A stretch of 64,000 nt of DNA, from NCBI RefSeq assembly GCF_019749255.1, contig NZ_JACWFH010000016.1, forward strand, positions 16,466 through 80,465. Direction: 5' to 3'. A program made the translations under genes and the position numbers. The notes under the pieces were generated by a model, which was given only the letters and a program-made list of their open reading frames with translations, was not told where the DNA came from and ran no database searches. This DNA is from Mesobacillus maritimus. GTDB lineage: Bacteria > Bacillota > Bacilli > Bacillales > Cytobacillaceae. Below, piece by piece: positions 36,354 to 50,248 of this stretch (its first letter is position 1; the number at the start of each line of letters is the position of its first letter).

Positions 36354-37322
36354 TTAATCATTTAGTTCTAGGTGATAGGTACGATGTCTTTTTTCACCGG
36401 TGGAAGGGAGGTTGGCTTTGGAGAGAAGCCTTGAAGTAAGATAGATGGAAGGAATATGGAGAAACCTACGTATTTGAAAATTTTTAAAAGGCTCGTTATA
36501 TAACAGGACAAAATCCTGTATGGAGGTTAAATGTGCTGTTTTCGAAGAATGTTTGCAAGTAGCACATAACCAAAGACCCCTATTCCACTCCATAGGAAGA
36601 CTGTCACAATTGGGACATCGTACTCCTGAATAAACATCTTTACTCATAATGGAATAATGCTCAAGGATATCCTGGTCAAATGGCTGGTGACACTCTGTTA
36701 ATTTGTTTTTCACTATTCCCAATTGGGGAGATGTTAGTAGTTGTTTTTTATGAGACTTCTCCATTTCAGAGATCCGAAAAATGAGACTCTCACCAAACAT
36801 AATTTCTTTAAAAATCGATTCTCCTCCTGGATTTGTTTTAAGAATAGAAGTTTGATTACTCAGCACCACTAGATGCTCTATTGGATAGGAATTTGGTAAC
36901 AAATTAGCAAGCATTCGCTTGAATTGATACTTCTGTCGCTTTACTTGGGCAATTGGATCCGACAATGCTTCCACCTTTCCATTAAGTGTTTTAATTAATT
37001 GTTTGGTATGTTGGTCGTAAAAGAGTTCTCCTGCGAGATTCTTTACTTCGATAAGAAGAGCAAAATTTGAGGAAAGAAGAAGAGTATCTATTTGGAAGTG
37101 ATGTGAACCATACGGTAGACGAAGTCCATTAAAAATTAGATAATCCGCCTCTGGAAGGAGACTAATATAATAGTCAATCTCTATTTCCCCTTTCAACCCT
37201 GCCTTTCTCCACGAGTAATCTTGCTCAATTTCAGGACGTGTAGGATGGTGTTCTGGCAATCTACGGAGTAATGTTTTGGTCTTTTGCATTATGAGTGGAA
37301 CATTTCTAGGTTTTACTATCAA
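36354..37322 (-). CDS. NERD-domain protein with C-terminal zinc ribbon
   Basis: 322 residues. NERD (nuclease-related) domain about 40-165: [26 protein letters not shown], with the Asp and Glu-x-Lys pattern of a PD-(D/E)XK-like nuclease fold. Near the C terminus [21 protein letters not shown] is a four-Cys zinc ribbon. Bacillus relatives are hypothetical; a DNA or RNA processing role is inferred from the domain only. TTG at 37322, ten bases after AAGGAGG, is the best start ([13 protein letters not shown]). The TATTTGCA array begins about 140 bp upstream. Confidence 0.85.
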   Translation of the reverse strand: MIVKPRNVPLIMQKTKTLLRRLPEHHPTRPEIEQDYSWRKAGLKGEIEIDYYISLLPEADYLIFNGLRLPYGSHHFQIDTLLLSSNFALLIEVKNLAGELFYDQHTKQLIKTLNGKVEALSDPIAQVKRQKYQFKRMLANLLPNSYPIEHLVVLSNQTSILKTNPGGESIFKEIMFGESLIFRISEMEKSHKKQLLTSPQLGIVKNKLTECHQPFDQDILEHYSIMSKDVYSGVRCPNCDSLPMEWNRGLWLCATCKHSSKTAHLTSIQDFVLLYNEPFKNFQIRRFLHIPSIYLTSRLLSKANLPSTGEKRHRTYHLELND

Positions 37323-37464
37323 ATAAAACAAACCTCCTTTTTATATTTATGAGGTTCGTTGTTTGAAAAAGAATCACCTGCATTGTTTTGGTAGAATTAT
37401 GTATAAACTAAGACTTTTTTGGATGGAAGGTAGTTTTCTAGTGTAAGGTGTTCGTGAGTGGCAG

Positions 37465-38424
37465 GGGGTATTTGCAGAATTCCCACTTCTATTTGCACTT
37501 TTCCCCTTCCTATTTGCAGAAAACCCATTTCTATTTGCACCATTCCCCGGTCTATTTGCAGACCCCCATTCTATTTGCACTTCCCCCTTCCTATTTGTAG
37601 AAATCCCAATCCTATTTGCACCATTCCCCGGTCTATTTGCAGACCCCCATTCTATTTGCATTTCCCCCCTTTCTATTTGCAGAAATCCCTACCCTATTTG
37701 CACCTTCAATCCTTCTATTTGCAACAATCCCCTTTCTATTTGCAGACACTCTTTCTATTTGCACTTTTTCCCTTCCTATTTGCAGAAAACCCATTTCTAT
37801 TTGCACCATTCCCCAGTCTATTTGCAGACCCCCATTCTATTTGCACTTTCCCCCCTTTCTATTTGCAGAAATCCCTACCCTATTTGCACCTTCACTCCTT
37901 CTATTTGCAACAACCCCATTTCTATTTGCAGACACTCTTTCTATTTGCACTTTTTCCCTTCCTATTTGCAGAAATCCCTACCCTATTTGCACCTTTACTC
38001 CTCCTATTTGCAACATTCCCATTTCTATTTGCAGACTCTCTTTCTATTTGCACTTTCTCCCTTCCTATTTGCAGAAATCCCTACCCTATTTGCACCTTCA
38101 CCTCTTCTATTTGCAGACACTCTTTCTATTTGCACTTTCTCCCTTCCTATTTGCAGAAATCCCTACCCTATTTGCACCTTCACTCCTTCTATTTGCAACA
38201 ATCCCATTTCTATTTGCACACACTCTTTCTATTTGCACTTTCTCCCTTCCTATTTGCAGAAATCCCTACCCTATTTGCACCTTTACTCCTCCTATTTGCA
38301 ACAATCCCATTTCTATTTGCAGACACTCTTTCTATTTGCACTTCCCCCCTTCCTATTTGCAGAAAACCCTACCCTATTTGCACCTTCAGACCTTCTATTT
38401 GCACCTTCCAATTTCCTATTTCAA
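37465..38424. repeat. TATTTGCA array: 46 copies, 21-bp phase, 103/82-bp superperiod
   Basis: CTATTTGCA recurs from 37468 to 38395 (first copy GTATTTGCA, one CTATTTGTA) with a decayed copy at 38416. Steps are nearly all 21 bp, with 19-bp steps after 37552, 37633, 37736, 37818, 37922, 38025, 38107, 38210 and 38313, so groups of five (103 bp) alternate with groups of four (about 82 bp). The minus strand is purine-rich. It fills the gap between the NERD gene and camS. Long plus-strand open frames across it are a by-product of missing stops. Confidence 0.92.
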
Positions 38425-38428
38425 AAAC

Positions 38429-38464
38429 AGAAAAAAGAGCCCAACTAAATAGTCAGGCTCTTCC
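38429..38464 (-). terminator. Terminator of the camS transcript
   Basis: On the minus strand AAGAGCCTGAC pairs with GTTGGGCTCTT and is followed by TTTTC, directly after the camS stop and at the edge of the TATTTGCA array. Confidence 0.85.
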
Positions 38465-38467
38465 CCT

Positions 38468-39649
38468 TTATTGATATACATGGACAAATGGTTCGTCCTG
38501 GTTTGGATTTCGTACGATTACGGCTTCTTGTCCGTAGACGGAGGATACATTGACCTCGACGGCGACGTAATCTGGAAAGTGTTCCATTACGAGTCCCGTT
38601 ACATATTGGGTGAATCCAATTGCTTCAGATTTTCCATAGAATTGGATAGGGATGCTAATCGTTAAAGTCTGCAACTGATCATCGAGGTAAAAACCTTTGC
38701 CCACAACACCGTTGTAGTTTGGGAAAAACTCCTCGACATCTTGTTTAAAGTTTTGGAACCAGGTCATGTCTTCACGATGATTTTGCAAGGCTGTTTCAGA
38801 AGGAAATAGGATATACTTTTCCTTTACATTCTGCCAGCCGCCAATCTCGCTGCTTCCCTTGCCCACTTCTGCATATGCAAAGAAGTTTCCTGGTACCACT
38901 GACGACCTGCTTTTCTGTTCAAATAAGGCGATGGTGATAGGCACTTCTTTTAAATCATCCATCTTCCTTAAACGTTTGATCACCTCTGCAGCAATTTTCT
39001 TCCCTTCCGCTTCCAATTTTGAATGCGGAATTTCAGTATCGTACGTTGCTCCATAGGCCTCTTTTTGATAATAATGAATAGAATTCATCGCAAGACCAAT
39101 GACCACTCCACCCAGCTTATAAGTCCCTTCTTTTCCACCCACTTCTTCGAGATAGTTGTGCTCAAGGATGTGTGCGAGGTAGATTGGGTTTTCCTCATTC
39201 CGAGTATCGATATCTCCAGAACCAGGATCAACTGGGTTTAACCCAACATTGTTCTCTTCCTTCATGTCACGGTCTTTTAACTGTTCTTTTGTGTACTTTC
39301 GGTTGAGCCAGGAACTGACGGTTGCACTATCAAGATACTGCCCTTCTTTAAAAACAAATTTGTTTGTATCAAAGGTATTTTGAGCGATGCGCAACAAACC
39401 TGTTTCAAACTCATGAATATCATAACGAGTATTAAGATTATTTACGACCAAACCACGTGCTTCCCCTGGTTCAAATGGCATAAAAGTCCGGTAATAGTCA
39501 TCCGATATTTTATATTTAGGAATAATCGCTTTTTCACTGGTTTCTGCGTCCTCTTCTTGAACAATCTTATCTTCTTGTTGAAAATTAGGTGCGCAAGCTG
39601 CGAGGAGCAGGACTACAGAAACAGCGATTACCGTGAAGAATTTATTCAT
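38468..39649 (-). CDS. camS: CamS-family lipoprotein (YerH)
   Basis: 393 residues. A lipoprotein signal peptide with lipobox LAAC, lipidated Cys19, then a CamS sex-pheromone domain (from about 45: IPKYKISDDYYRTFMPFEPGEARGLVVNNLNTRYD). In enterococci and staphylococci the cleaved signal peptide of this family acts as a pheromone; in bacilli the role is unknown. ATG at 39649. Follows ligA by 59 bp in the pcrB-pcrA-ligA-camS order seen in B. subtilis and shares their transcript. Confidence 0.92.
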   Translation of the reverse strand: MNKFFTVIAVSVVLLLAACAPNFQQEDKIVQEEDAETSEKAIIPKYKISDDYYRTFMPFEPGEARGLVVNNLNTRYDIHEFETGLLRIAQNTFDTNKFVFKEGQYLDSATVSSWLNRKYTKEQLKDRDMKEENNVGLNPVDPGSGDIDTRNEENPIYLAHILEHNYLEEVGGKEGTYKLGGVVIGLAMNSIHYYQKEAYGATYDTEIPHSKLEAEGKKIAAEVIKRLRKMDDLKEVPITIALFEQKSRSSVVPGNFFAYAEVGKGSSEIGGWQNVKEKYILFPSETALQNHREDMTWFQNFKQDVEEFFPNYNGVVGKGFYLDDQLQTLTISIPIQFYGKSEAIGFTQYVTGLVMEHFPDYVAVEVNVSSVYGQEAVIVRNPNQDEPFVHVYQ

Positions 39650-39708
39650 GCCGTTTCCACCTCATTTTAATCGCCAAACATTATTTTTTTATCAAAGCCT
39701 GCTTTAGC

Positions 39709-41754
<2,046 letters not shown>

Positions 41755-41770
41755 TCAACCTAATATATAG

Positions 41771-44089
41771 TTAGACTTTATTAATTGGTGCAAATTTAGC
41801 CAACAATCGTTTCACACCGGTTGGACTTGGGAAGGCAATATCTAACTCAGTTCCTTCACCAGATCCTTTAACGCTAACGACTGTTCCTGTTCCCCATTTG
41901 CCGTGCTGAGCTTTGTCGCCAACCTTCCAATCAAGCTGGTCTCCACCAGTTGAAGCCGCCGGTCTCGTGACCGCACTTCTTGGCTGTCTAGCTGGGGAAC
42001 CTAAGGTAGCTCCTTGGCCCCTTGAGGCTTGTCCTCCTGATACCCCTCCGATTGCTGAACCTCTTGAAGCACCTCCGAAGGACGAACCTCTAGAGGATCC
42101 ATATGATGAAGACTGTCTAGACGACCTTCTGTTTTCACCAAGGATGACTTGTTCAATAAGGTCATCTGGAATTTCTTTTATAAACCGAGATTCAGGATTC
42201 ATGTTTGTTCGGCCGAAGAGGGTACGCATTTGGGCATTGGTTATAAACAATTCTTGCTCCGCTCGGGTAATCCCAACATAAGCCAGTCGACGCTCTTCCT
42301 CCATTTCCGCATCTTCCATAAGGGAGCGGCTATGAGGGAATACGCCTTCTTCCATCCCAATTAAAAATACAACGGGAAATTCAAGGCCTTTTGCGGAGTG
42401 AAGCGTCATTAACGTAACAGCCTCACTGCTCTTTTGATCGTCATCATCAAGCTTATCAATATCCGCTACTAACGCAAGGTCAGTTAGGAAGCCTGTTAAG
42501 CTCTTATCCTCGCTTGTGTCTTCAAAGGCATTTGTAACAGTTAAAAATTCATCTAAGTTTTCAAGTCGGCTCTGTGATTCCAGCGATTTCTCTGCCTTTA
42601 ACATTTCCCGGTAGCCCGATTTTTCAAGAATTTCCTCCACTAGTTCTGTAACGGAAAGGAATTCCTGCATATTGGTGTAATTTCTAATCAAATCACGGAA
42701 TCCGGCTGTTGCTTTCGTTGCTTTAGGACTTAAGCCAATTAATTCTACACTATCAAGAGCTTGATACATCGAAATGTCATGCATCAGCGCGAAATTCGCG
42801 ATTTTATCTACTGAAGTCGAACCAATTGCACGTTTCGGTACATTAATAACGCGGCGCAAACTGATGTCGTCATCTGGATTTGAAATTAATCGTAAGTAAG
42901 CAAGGATATCTTTAATCTCTTTGCGGTCATAGAACTTTGTACCGCCAACGATCGTGTATTCAAGGTTTGATTTTAAGAACGATTCCTCGATTACACGGGA
43001 CTGGGCGTTGGTCCGATATAAAATGGCGATATCTGAGAGCTTTCTGTTCCCTAAACGAACGAGCTCCTGGATTTTTCCAATCACAAACTGAGCTTCACCT
43101 TGTTCACTATCAGCTCGGTAATAAACGATTCTATTTCCTTCAGCATTCTCAGTCCACAAGTTTTTCGCCTTACGATTGAGGTTGTTTTCAATTACCTTGT
43201 TTGCTGCAAGCAAGATTTTTTTAGTGGAACGGTAATTTTGTTCGAGTAGAATAACACTCGCATTAGGGTAATCCTTTTCAAAGGAAAGGATATTGGTGAT
43301 GTCCGCCCCACGCCAACGATAAATAGACTGATCTGAGTCACCGACGACACATAGGTTTTTATAGCGCGAAGCTAAAAATTTAACGAGCATATACTGAGCG
43401 CGGTTTGTATCCTGATACTCATCGACATGAATGTATTGGAACTTCCGCTGATAATATTCTAATATCTCTGGAACCTGCTGAAATAAAACGATTGTCTTCA
43501 TGATTAGATCATCAAAATCAAGTGCTTGGTTTTTACGCAATTGTTTTTGATATTCTTTGTATACATCCGCAATTACATTTGCATAGTAATCACCTGCAGT
43601 TTTGGCAAACTCCTCAGGCTCTATCAGCTCATTTTTAGCAGAAGAAATGGCCCCGAGAATTGCACGAGGGTCATGTTTTTTCGGGTCAATATTCTTTTCT
43701 TTTAAGATGTTTTTAATCACCGATTGCTGATCACCTGAATCAAGGATGGTGAAGTTCCGGTTATACCCCAAGCGGTCAATGTCTCTTCGAAGAATTCTTA
43801 CACACATGGAGTGGAAGGTTGATATCCAGATATCATCTGCTGCTCCACCCAAAATGCCTTGAATTCGTTCACGCATTTCACGTGCCGCTTTATTTGTAAA
43901 TGTAATTGCAAGGATGTTATATGGGTTGACTCTTTTTTCCACCATTAAATAACCGATCCGGTGCGTCAGTACCCTTGTCTTTCCACTACCAGCTCCCGCC
44001 ATCAATAGCAGTGGGCCGTCTGTCGTTTTTACCGCAAGCTGTTGCTGCGGGTTTAAACCATTCAATAATTTATCTGTTAAAAATTGCAT
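41771..44089 (-). CDS. pcrA: ATP-dependent DNA helicase PcrA
   Basis: 772 residues of the UvrD/Rep superfamily 1 group; removes RecA and stalled polymerases and serves rolling-circle plasmids. Walker [22 protein letters not shown] motif [16 protein letters not shown] motif [20 protein letters not shown] motif V and [11 protein letters not shown] motif VI. The tail after about 660 is Gly/Ser/Arg-rich and ends in a Tudor-like RNA-polymerase-binding segment ([34 protein letters not shown]). The ATG at 44089 follows GGTGAGC. Confidence 0.97.
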   Translation of the reverse strand: MQFLTDKLLNGLNPQQQLAVKTTDGPLLLMAGAGSGKTRVLTHRIGYLMVEKRVNPYNILAITFTNKAAREMRERIQGILGGAADDIWISTFHSMCVRILRRDIDRLGYNRNFTILDSGDQQSVIKNILKEKNIDPKKHDPRAILGAISSAKNELIEPEEFAKTAGDYYANVIADVYKEYQKQLRKNQALDFDDLIMKTIVLFQQVPEILEYYQRKFQYIHVDEYQDTNRAQYMLVKFLASRYKNLCVVGDSDQSIYRWRGADITNILSFEKDYPNASVILLEQNYRSTKKILLAANKVIENNLNRKAKNLWTENAEGNRIVYYRADSEQGEAQFVIGKIQELVRLGNRKLSDIAILYRTNAQSRVIEESFLKSNLEYTIVGGTKFYDRKEIKDILAYLRLISNPDDDISLRRVINVPKRAIGSTSVDKIANFALMHDISMYQALDSVELIGLSPKATKATAGFRDLIRNYTNMQEFLSVTELVEEILEKSGYREMLKAEKSLESQSRLENLDEFLTVTNAFEDTSEDKSLTGFLTDLALVADIDKLDDDDQKSSEAVTLMTLHSAKGLEFPVVFLIGMEEGVFPHSRSLMEDAEMEEERRLAYVGITRAEQELFITNAQMRTLFGRTNMNPESRFIKEIPDDLIEQVILGENRRSSRQSSSYGSSRGSSFGGASRGSAIGGVSGGQASRGQGATLGSPARQPRSAVTRPAASTGGDQLDWKVGDKAQHGKWGTGTVVSVKGSGEGTELDIAFPSPTGVKRLLAKFAPINKV

Positions 44090-44166
44090 TAACTGCTCAC
44101 CACCATACAAACATTTGTTCTTATTTTATCGCAAATCCCTACCTATGGACAACTAGCTTTCAAACT

Positions 44167-44850
44167 TTATTTAACTGCTTTGACCGTTTTTAAGGCTTCC
44201 TCTAAATTTTCATAGATAGAGTTGCCAACAACAATGACATCCGCCACTTTTCCCATTTCAAGAGCTTGTTCATATGAATAGATGCCGCCACCGTAAAAGA
44301 GAACGGTTTTTTCAAGCGTTTCTTTCACTTTCTGGACTAACACGGGGTCCCCGTATGTTCCACTATACTCTAGGTAAAAAATCGGCAGGTTGAACATTTT
44401 CTCCGCCATCATCGCATAAGCTTGAACGTCCTCAACAGATAAATCGGTCTTGGCTTGTGTAAGTTGAGCCGCTTTGCAGTCTCCATTTAAAATACAATAT
44501 CCTTCTATTAAAATTTCATCCCAATCCATAATATCTCCGTACTCTTTTACAGCTTCATGGTGCAGGCCAGTCACCCACTTCGTGTTCGTGCTGTTCAAGA
44601 CCGTTGGGATAAAATAAAGATCATATCCGGGCGTAATTGCTTCTGCATCTGAAACCTCTAGGATGCACGGAACCGTATAGCGACGAACCCGGGACATCAA
44701 ATCCAACACCCCTTCAATTGTGACGCCGTCCGTTCCCCCCACTATTATGGCATCTGTACCCGATTCACAGATTTTTTCAAGGTCCTTATCGGAAATATCC
44801 TTGTTTGGATCGAGTTTAAACACATGCCGCCATTGACGAATATCATACAT
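44167..44850 (-). CDS. pcrB: Heptaprenylglyceryl phosphate synthase PcrB
   Basis: 227 residues, TIM-barrel prenyltransferase joining heptaprenyl diphosphate to glycerol-1-phosphate. [34 protein letters not shown], the [10 protein letters not shown] phosphate-binding region and [12 protein letters not shown] are diagnostic. The ATG at 44850 follows GGAGG at about ten bases. First gene of the pcrB-pcrA-ligA-camS run. It is an isoprenoid enzyme, but in standard Bacillus context rather than linked to the gene at 3164-5533. Confidence 0.95.
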   Translation of the reverse strand: MYDIRQWRHVFKLDPNKDISDKDLEKICESGTDAIIVGGTDGVTIEGVLDLMSRVRRYTVPCILEVSDAEAITPGYDLYFIPTVLNSTNTKWVTGLHHEAVKEYGDIMDWDEILIEGYCILNGDCKAAQLTQAKTDLSVEDVQAYAMMAEKMFNLPIFYLEYSGTYGDPVLVQKVKETLEKTVLFYGGGIYSYEQALEMGKVADVIVVGNSIYENLEEALKTVKAVK

Positions 44851-44960
44851 CCTGATGTTGCCTCCATTCACTCTAATTCCATTAAACCATTATAGCATTT
44901 GTTCCATTCAATCAAAAAGGAAAGCTCGGAAAGATTCAGAGGAAATGGTTTACAAAAAGA

Positions 44961-45030
44961 AAAGCGCAAGCGACCATTTTAGCGGCGTATACTGTATCCG
45001 CTAAGGTGCTGAAGCTGAATAATTCTTTCT
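44961..45030. repeat. Dispersed GC-rich repeat element, copy B
   Basis: AGCGCAAGCGACC...TAGCGGCGTAT, then ATCCGCTAAGGTGCTGAAGCTG and AATTCTTT: the same end modules as at 1374-1550 with only a few bases between them. Confidence 0.6.
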
Positions 45031-45039
45031 CACCTTTAC

Positions 45040-45076
45040 ATAACAAAAAACCGAAGCGATTTTCGCTCCGGTTTTT
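45040..45076 (-). terminator. Terminator of yerC
   Basis: On the minus strand ACCGGAGCGA pairs with TCGCTTCGGT around a short A-rich loop, then TTTTTTG, overlapping the yerC stop. Confidence 0.9.
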
Positions 45077-45391
45077 CTATTTATCCTCTGATTCTTCTTC
45101 AGCGGGTTTAATTCTTTCTAGTGCCATTTCATAGGCATCATTCCCATAGTTTAGAGCTCTCTTCACACGGGAGATGGTTGCGGTGCTGGCTCCTGTTTCT
45201 GTTTCGATTTTATGATAGGTATTCTTTTCGCGCAGCATACGCGCCACTTCAAGGCGTTGTGCAAGCGATTGAATTTCATTTACAGTACAAAGGTCATCAA
45301 AAAAACGATAGCATTCATCCATATCTTTTAGGGATAAAACGGCATTAAATAGCTGATCCAGTTCTTTCCCTCTTAATTTTTCAATTTGCAT
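45077..45391 (-). CDS. yerC: YerC/YecD family TrpR-related DNA-binding protein
   Basis: 104 residues. A TrpR-like helix-turn-helix: FFDDLCTVNEIQSLAQRLEVARMLREKNTYHKIETETGASTATISRVKRALNYG. The ligand and targets are not established; the trp-binding residues are not evident. ATG at 45391 follows AAGGAG. Downstream of yerB by 41 bp in one transcription unit ending in a strong terminator. Confidence 0.92.
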   Translation of the reverse strand: MQIEKLRGKELDQLFNAVLSLKDMDECYRFFDDLCTVNEIQSLAQRLEVARMLREKNTYHKIETETGASTATISRVKRALNYGNDAYEMALERIKPAEEESEDK

Positions 45392-45432
45392 CCATCATAC
45401 TCCTTATTCTGTTATTTCAATAGAGTCTTTAT

Positions 45433-46449
45433 TTAAAATGTGACACGATCAAGATCTGGTACAATATTGATCCATGTTTTCCCTGGAACAAATTTTGCCT
45501 CTTCCCCATTAATAAATGGAAGAATTCTGCCGTCAACATTTTCCCATGTCACTTGTGTTCTAATTCCTTTTTGCAATAGATAGCCGCTGCCACCGGAAGT
45601 TAAATTGATCTCCTTACGTCCATCATTATCAATAACTTGATGGTCCATTTCAACAATCAAGATATTATCTAGTAGCACTGCTTCTTTCGACTCAAGGTCA
45701 ATCGTATCTTCTCCATTTGAATAGCGATGATATTTATTAGCTTGAGCGTCGTATTCATACTCTACATCAAAGGTTGAAGTCCCATATGAAATTTGTGCTT
45801 TTCTTGTTTCCTCACCTGAAATTTGGTCTAGTTGTTCCTCCTCAAAGAACATAAGTCCTTCGGGTTTTTTCGTTAATGAATAGCCGCCGTTTTCAGCACC
45901 CTTTTCTATATTCTCAAAAGTAATATAGGAATTATGAGGCGCTTGGCGGAAGTCGGCTCTTTTAAATAAAGTTCCATCATGATAGATTCCATTGATATTG
46001 TCGATATAATCACTGTTAAGCAATCTCTTTGCTTCAGGACTGAAACCATGAGCGACAAAAAAGCTGTCATACCCCTTTGCAAGGTCAAGATAATACTCTC
46101 TCGCGCTTCGAACTGGGCCAATATTCTCAGGTTTTTCGCTTTCAAAGATGGCCAAGAATCTAGTAACATTTCCTTCCGCAAGCACTTCGTATACAAGATC
46201 TGCTTTATGAAGTCCAGACTGTGGGCGTGCCTTTGGATGGTTATTTACAACTACTGCGACAGCACGTGCGCTAGGTTCTTCCTCCGTCTCCAACCCTGTC
46301 AATGGATAATGAAAAGCTGGTTCTTGTTCATCTTTTACAAGATCCTCAACTTGCTTTTTAGGTTGATCTTCCGCTACATTTTTTTCCTGACTGCAACCTG
46401 AAGTAATGATCATAGCAGCCACTGCTACTACTATCCATTTCTTTAACAT
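45433..46449 (-). CDS. yerB: YerB lipoprotein (DUF3048)
   Basis: 338 residues. Lipoprotein signal with Cys19 (ITSGC), then the DUF3048 N- and C-terminal domains (RAVAVVVNNHPKARPQSGLHKADLVYEVLAEGNVTRFLAIFES; GPVRSAREYYLDLAKGYDSFFVAHGFSP). Envelope-exposed and of unknown function. ATG at 46449 follows AGGGGTG by six bases. Sits between yerA and yerC as in B. subtilis. Confidence 0.92.
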   Translation of the reverse strand: MLKKWIVVAVAAMIITSGCSQEKNVAEDQPKKQVEDLVKDEQEPAFHYPLTGLETEEEPSARAVAVVVNNHPKARPQSGLHKADLVYEVLAEGNVTRFLAIFESEKPENIGPVRSAREYYLDLAKGYDSFFVAHGFSPEAKRLLNSDYIDNINGIYHDGTLFKRADFRQAPHNSYITFENIEKGAENGGYSLTKKPEGLMFFEEEQLDQISGEETRKAQISYGTSTFDVEYEYDAQANKYHRYSNGEDTIDLESKEAVLLDNILIVEMDHQVIDNDGRKEINLTSGGSGYLLQKGIRTQVTWENVDGRILPFINGEEAKFVPGKTWINIVPDLDRVTF

Positions 46450-46499
46450 ATGAAACACCCCTATACCCTACCGGTACAATGTTAAGATACTTTTATATT

Positions 46500-48239
46500 T
46501 TAACGCATTATCGTTGGAAAGAGTACCGTTTTCTTCATGACATCATAAATCCCATGTTGCGTAACCCGAATATAGGGTAGATGTGTTGCTGAAAAGAACA
46601 TCAAAGAATAAATAGGATCAATAAATGGATAGCCTTTCTCTTTTAATAACGAAAAAAGATTCTTTTCAAGACCGATTAATTCTTCAATCGGCTGATCCGA
46701 CATCGTCCCTTTTAATGTTAAAGGCAACTCATAAATGGATTGACCTTCTTCACAGATTACAATCCCGCCGCCAATTTCCTTCATTCGGTTAAAAGCAGCT
46801 TCGATATCACGCTTGCTCTTTCCAATTAAAATAATGTCTCCTGTACTTGAGAAAGTACTTGCCAACCCACCTAACTTATTGGCAAAACCTTTTAGTAACG
46901 TATTAATTCGCCATTTACCGTTTCGGTCAAGGAGCATAAAGAAGCATTCATCATGATCGGTCGACAAGCTTTCTGAGGAAACGTCAATTCCGATTGAGTA
47001 AGGCTTGGTAATAACAGAGTTCTCTAATTTAATCCCAAATGGCATTGAGAACTGCATATCATCACTATCTAGGGACCAGTCAATTTTTAATGGCTCTAAG
47101 TCAAATTGAGACCAGTCTACCTCCTGAAATACATCCATTTGTATTCCATCGCGTTTAACCCACTGTCCTTTTGCTAAAACAGAAACCGGCGTTGGTTCAT
47201 CCTTTTCACTTAGGAAGTTCAAGTTAGCAATTCTTCCTGTCGCGATATTTCCGTGTAAATGGTCAAAATTATAATAACGAGCAATATTAACGGTCGCCAT
47301 ATTATAAGCATCAATAATCGGGACGCCATGATCAATGGCAATTTTTATTAACTTATCGGTCATGCCGTTTTCATAACAAGCGCAAGATGATCCATCTGAA
47401 TTGAGCATCATACGATCATAGGCAGCAATGTCCATTGCATGAATTTCATCTAATAAATTCGGCAGATCCGGACGAATAGACGAATGTCTTAGAGATACCA
47501 TATACCCTTGCATAAGGCGTCGTTGGACTTCTTCTCCTGTCATGGCCTCGTGGTCACAATCCGTGCCAAAGAGCATCATTTTTGCTAATGTTTTCTCCGA
47601 GGCTCCCGGAAAATGTCCTTCAATCTTTTTATTTAACTTTTTCGTTTCTTGCATCCAGTGAAGCATCATGTCGTCTCCATCAACCAACTTCGGCCAACCT
47701 GTTAATTCCCCACCTTGGACAACAAAGTCCTTCTCCAACCATGATTTAATATTGCGATTAGAGAAGATGGTTTCCTCATCATAGGTTTCCGACTGGCTAT
47801 CATAGCGGCACCACCAATAAGTCGTAACAGGATGCTCTTGTAATTCTTTTATAAAAGAAAACGCTTTCTTTTTGCTCAACTGTAATGCAAGCACCATATT
47901 GTCATTAATCATGGTTGTCGTGCCATGTTGGGATGCATACGTCGCTAACGATTGGGGATTATATAACTTAAACGGGTGAGCATGAGGCTCTATATAACCT
48001 GGAACAATGTAGCCTTTGCTACAATCAATTGTTTCACAGTTCATTGTAAGAGCTGGCAACTTTTCACCGACATAGACAATTCGATCCTTGTAAATCCAAA
48101 TGTTTGCGGTCATCCATTTACGGAAAGTTTGGTTTAGATAGGTGGCATTTTTCAAAAGAATTGTCGGTGAAAGGGTACCATCTAAAACGGCTACATGGTC
48201 TCGTAATTGCTTGTTCTTCCATCTGAATCGCTGTTCCAT
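46500..48239 (-). CDS. yerA: Adenine deaminase-like amidohydrolase (YerA)
   Basis: 579 residues of the adenine-deaminase branch of amidohydrolases, which convert adenine to hypoxanthine with two metal ions. Metal ligands HAH in IVPGYIEPHAHPFKL; LKIEGHFPGASEKTL and HSSIRPDLP further on; C-terminal GGGIVICEEG. It is closer to B. subtilis YerA than to the main enzyme AdeC, so the substrate may differ. The ATG at 48239 gives the family N terminus; ATG at 48257 is the alternative. It lies next to the purine genes but on a separate transcript. Confidence 0.87.
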   Translation of the reverse strand: MEQRFRWKNKQLRDHVAVLDGTLSPTILLKNATYLNQTFRKWMTANIWIYKDRIVYVGEKLPALTMNCETIDCSKGYIVPGYIEPHAHPFKLYNPQSLATYASQHGTTTMINDNMVLALQLSKKKAFSFIKELQEHPVTTYWWCRYDSQSETYDEETIFSNRNIKSWLEKDFVVQGGELTGWPKLVDGDDMMLHWMQETKKLNKKIEGHFPGASEKTLAKMMLFGTDCDHEAMTGEEVQRRLMQGYMVSLRHSSIRPDLPNLLDEIHAMDIAAYDRMMLNSDGSSCACYENGMTDKLIKIAIDHGVPIIDAYNMATVNIARYYNFDHLHGNIATGRIANLNFLSEKDEPTPVSVLAKGQWVKRDGIQMDVFQEVDWSQFDLEPLKIDWSLDSDDMQFSMPFGIKLENSVITKPYSIGIDVSSESLSTDHDECFFMLLDRNGKWRINTLLKGFANKLGGLASTFSSTGDIILIGKSKRDIEAAFNRMKEIGGGIVICEEGQSIYELPLTLKGTMSDQPIEELIGLEKNLFSLLKEKGYPFIDPIYSLMFFSATHLPYIRVTQHGIYDVMKKTVLFPTIMR

Positions 48240-48407
48240 TTGGTATTCCCTCTCCATCTATATTTTTATTAGTCTTTTATTTTTAAAAGTGAGCTTTCAT
48301 ACAAAAAGAAAGCCCTTTCATTATTATCTCTAATCGTAACATATTTTACGTTTTAACGCATTAAAGAATATCCATTTTTGGTAAATTTATTAAAGGAGGT
48401 ATGATGA

Positions 48408-48692
48408 GTGAAGGTAAAGCAAAATATTGGGATTGTTAACGCTATGTTACGGATTACCTGTGGTTTCACATTTTTAAGTTGGGCAACTGCTAAGATGGTG
48501 AAAAGACCTTGGAAGGATTCTTATTTGCTAGTTGCGTTTCTAAGTGCAATGAAAATAGCCGAGGGGATTGTTCGCTACTGTCCCTTAACCGCACTATATG
48601 AAGAAGGACAAGAAATGATGGAAAACAATCACCATAACGAAGACCACACAAAAAAAGGTGCCGAAGAGATTTTGCCAATCAATCCAACCTAA
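48408..48692 (+). CDS. Small DUF2892 (YgaP-like) membrane protein
   Basis: 94 residues. QNIGIVNAMLRITCGFTFLSWATAKM and SYLLVAFLSAMKIAEGIVRYCPLTALY are the two hydrophobic segments of the DUF2892 family; the tail is charged and His/Glu-rich. GTG at 48408 follows AAGGAGG. It is convergent with purD and one of two plus-strand genes. Function unknown. Confidence 0.85.
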   Translation: MKVKQNIGIVNAMLRITCGFTFLSWATAKMVKRPWKDSYLLVAFLSAMKIAEGIVRYCPLTALYEEGQEMMENNHHNEDHTKKGAEEILPINPT

Positions 48693-48703
48693 GGGATAAA
48701 ACA

Positions 48704-48741
48704 AGAAAAGGTGTCCAAGATTGACCCTGGACACCTTTTTA
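48704..48741. terminator. Bidirectional terminator between DUF2892 gene and purD
   Basis: AAAAGGTGTCC (48707-48717) pairs with GGACACCTTTT (48729-48739); T runs flank the stem on both strands, so it ends both convergent transcripts. Confidence 0.9.
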
Positions 48742-48749
48742 ATCGTCAG

Positions 48750-50248
<1,499 letters not shown>

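Noticed and set aside
37458..38474. Long overlapping plus-strand open frames (up to 338 codons) and a minus-strand one across the TATTTGCA array
   Set aside because: They exist in several frames at once because the C/T-rich repeat lacks stop codons; 19-bp steps shift the frame, there is no ribosome-binding site and the products are low-complexity.
47862..47880. cre-like site GAAAACGCTTTC
   Set aside because: It is inside the yerA coding region far from any promoter and lacks the outer consensus bases.
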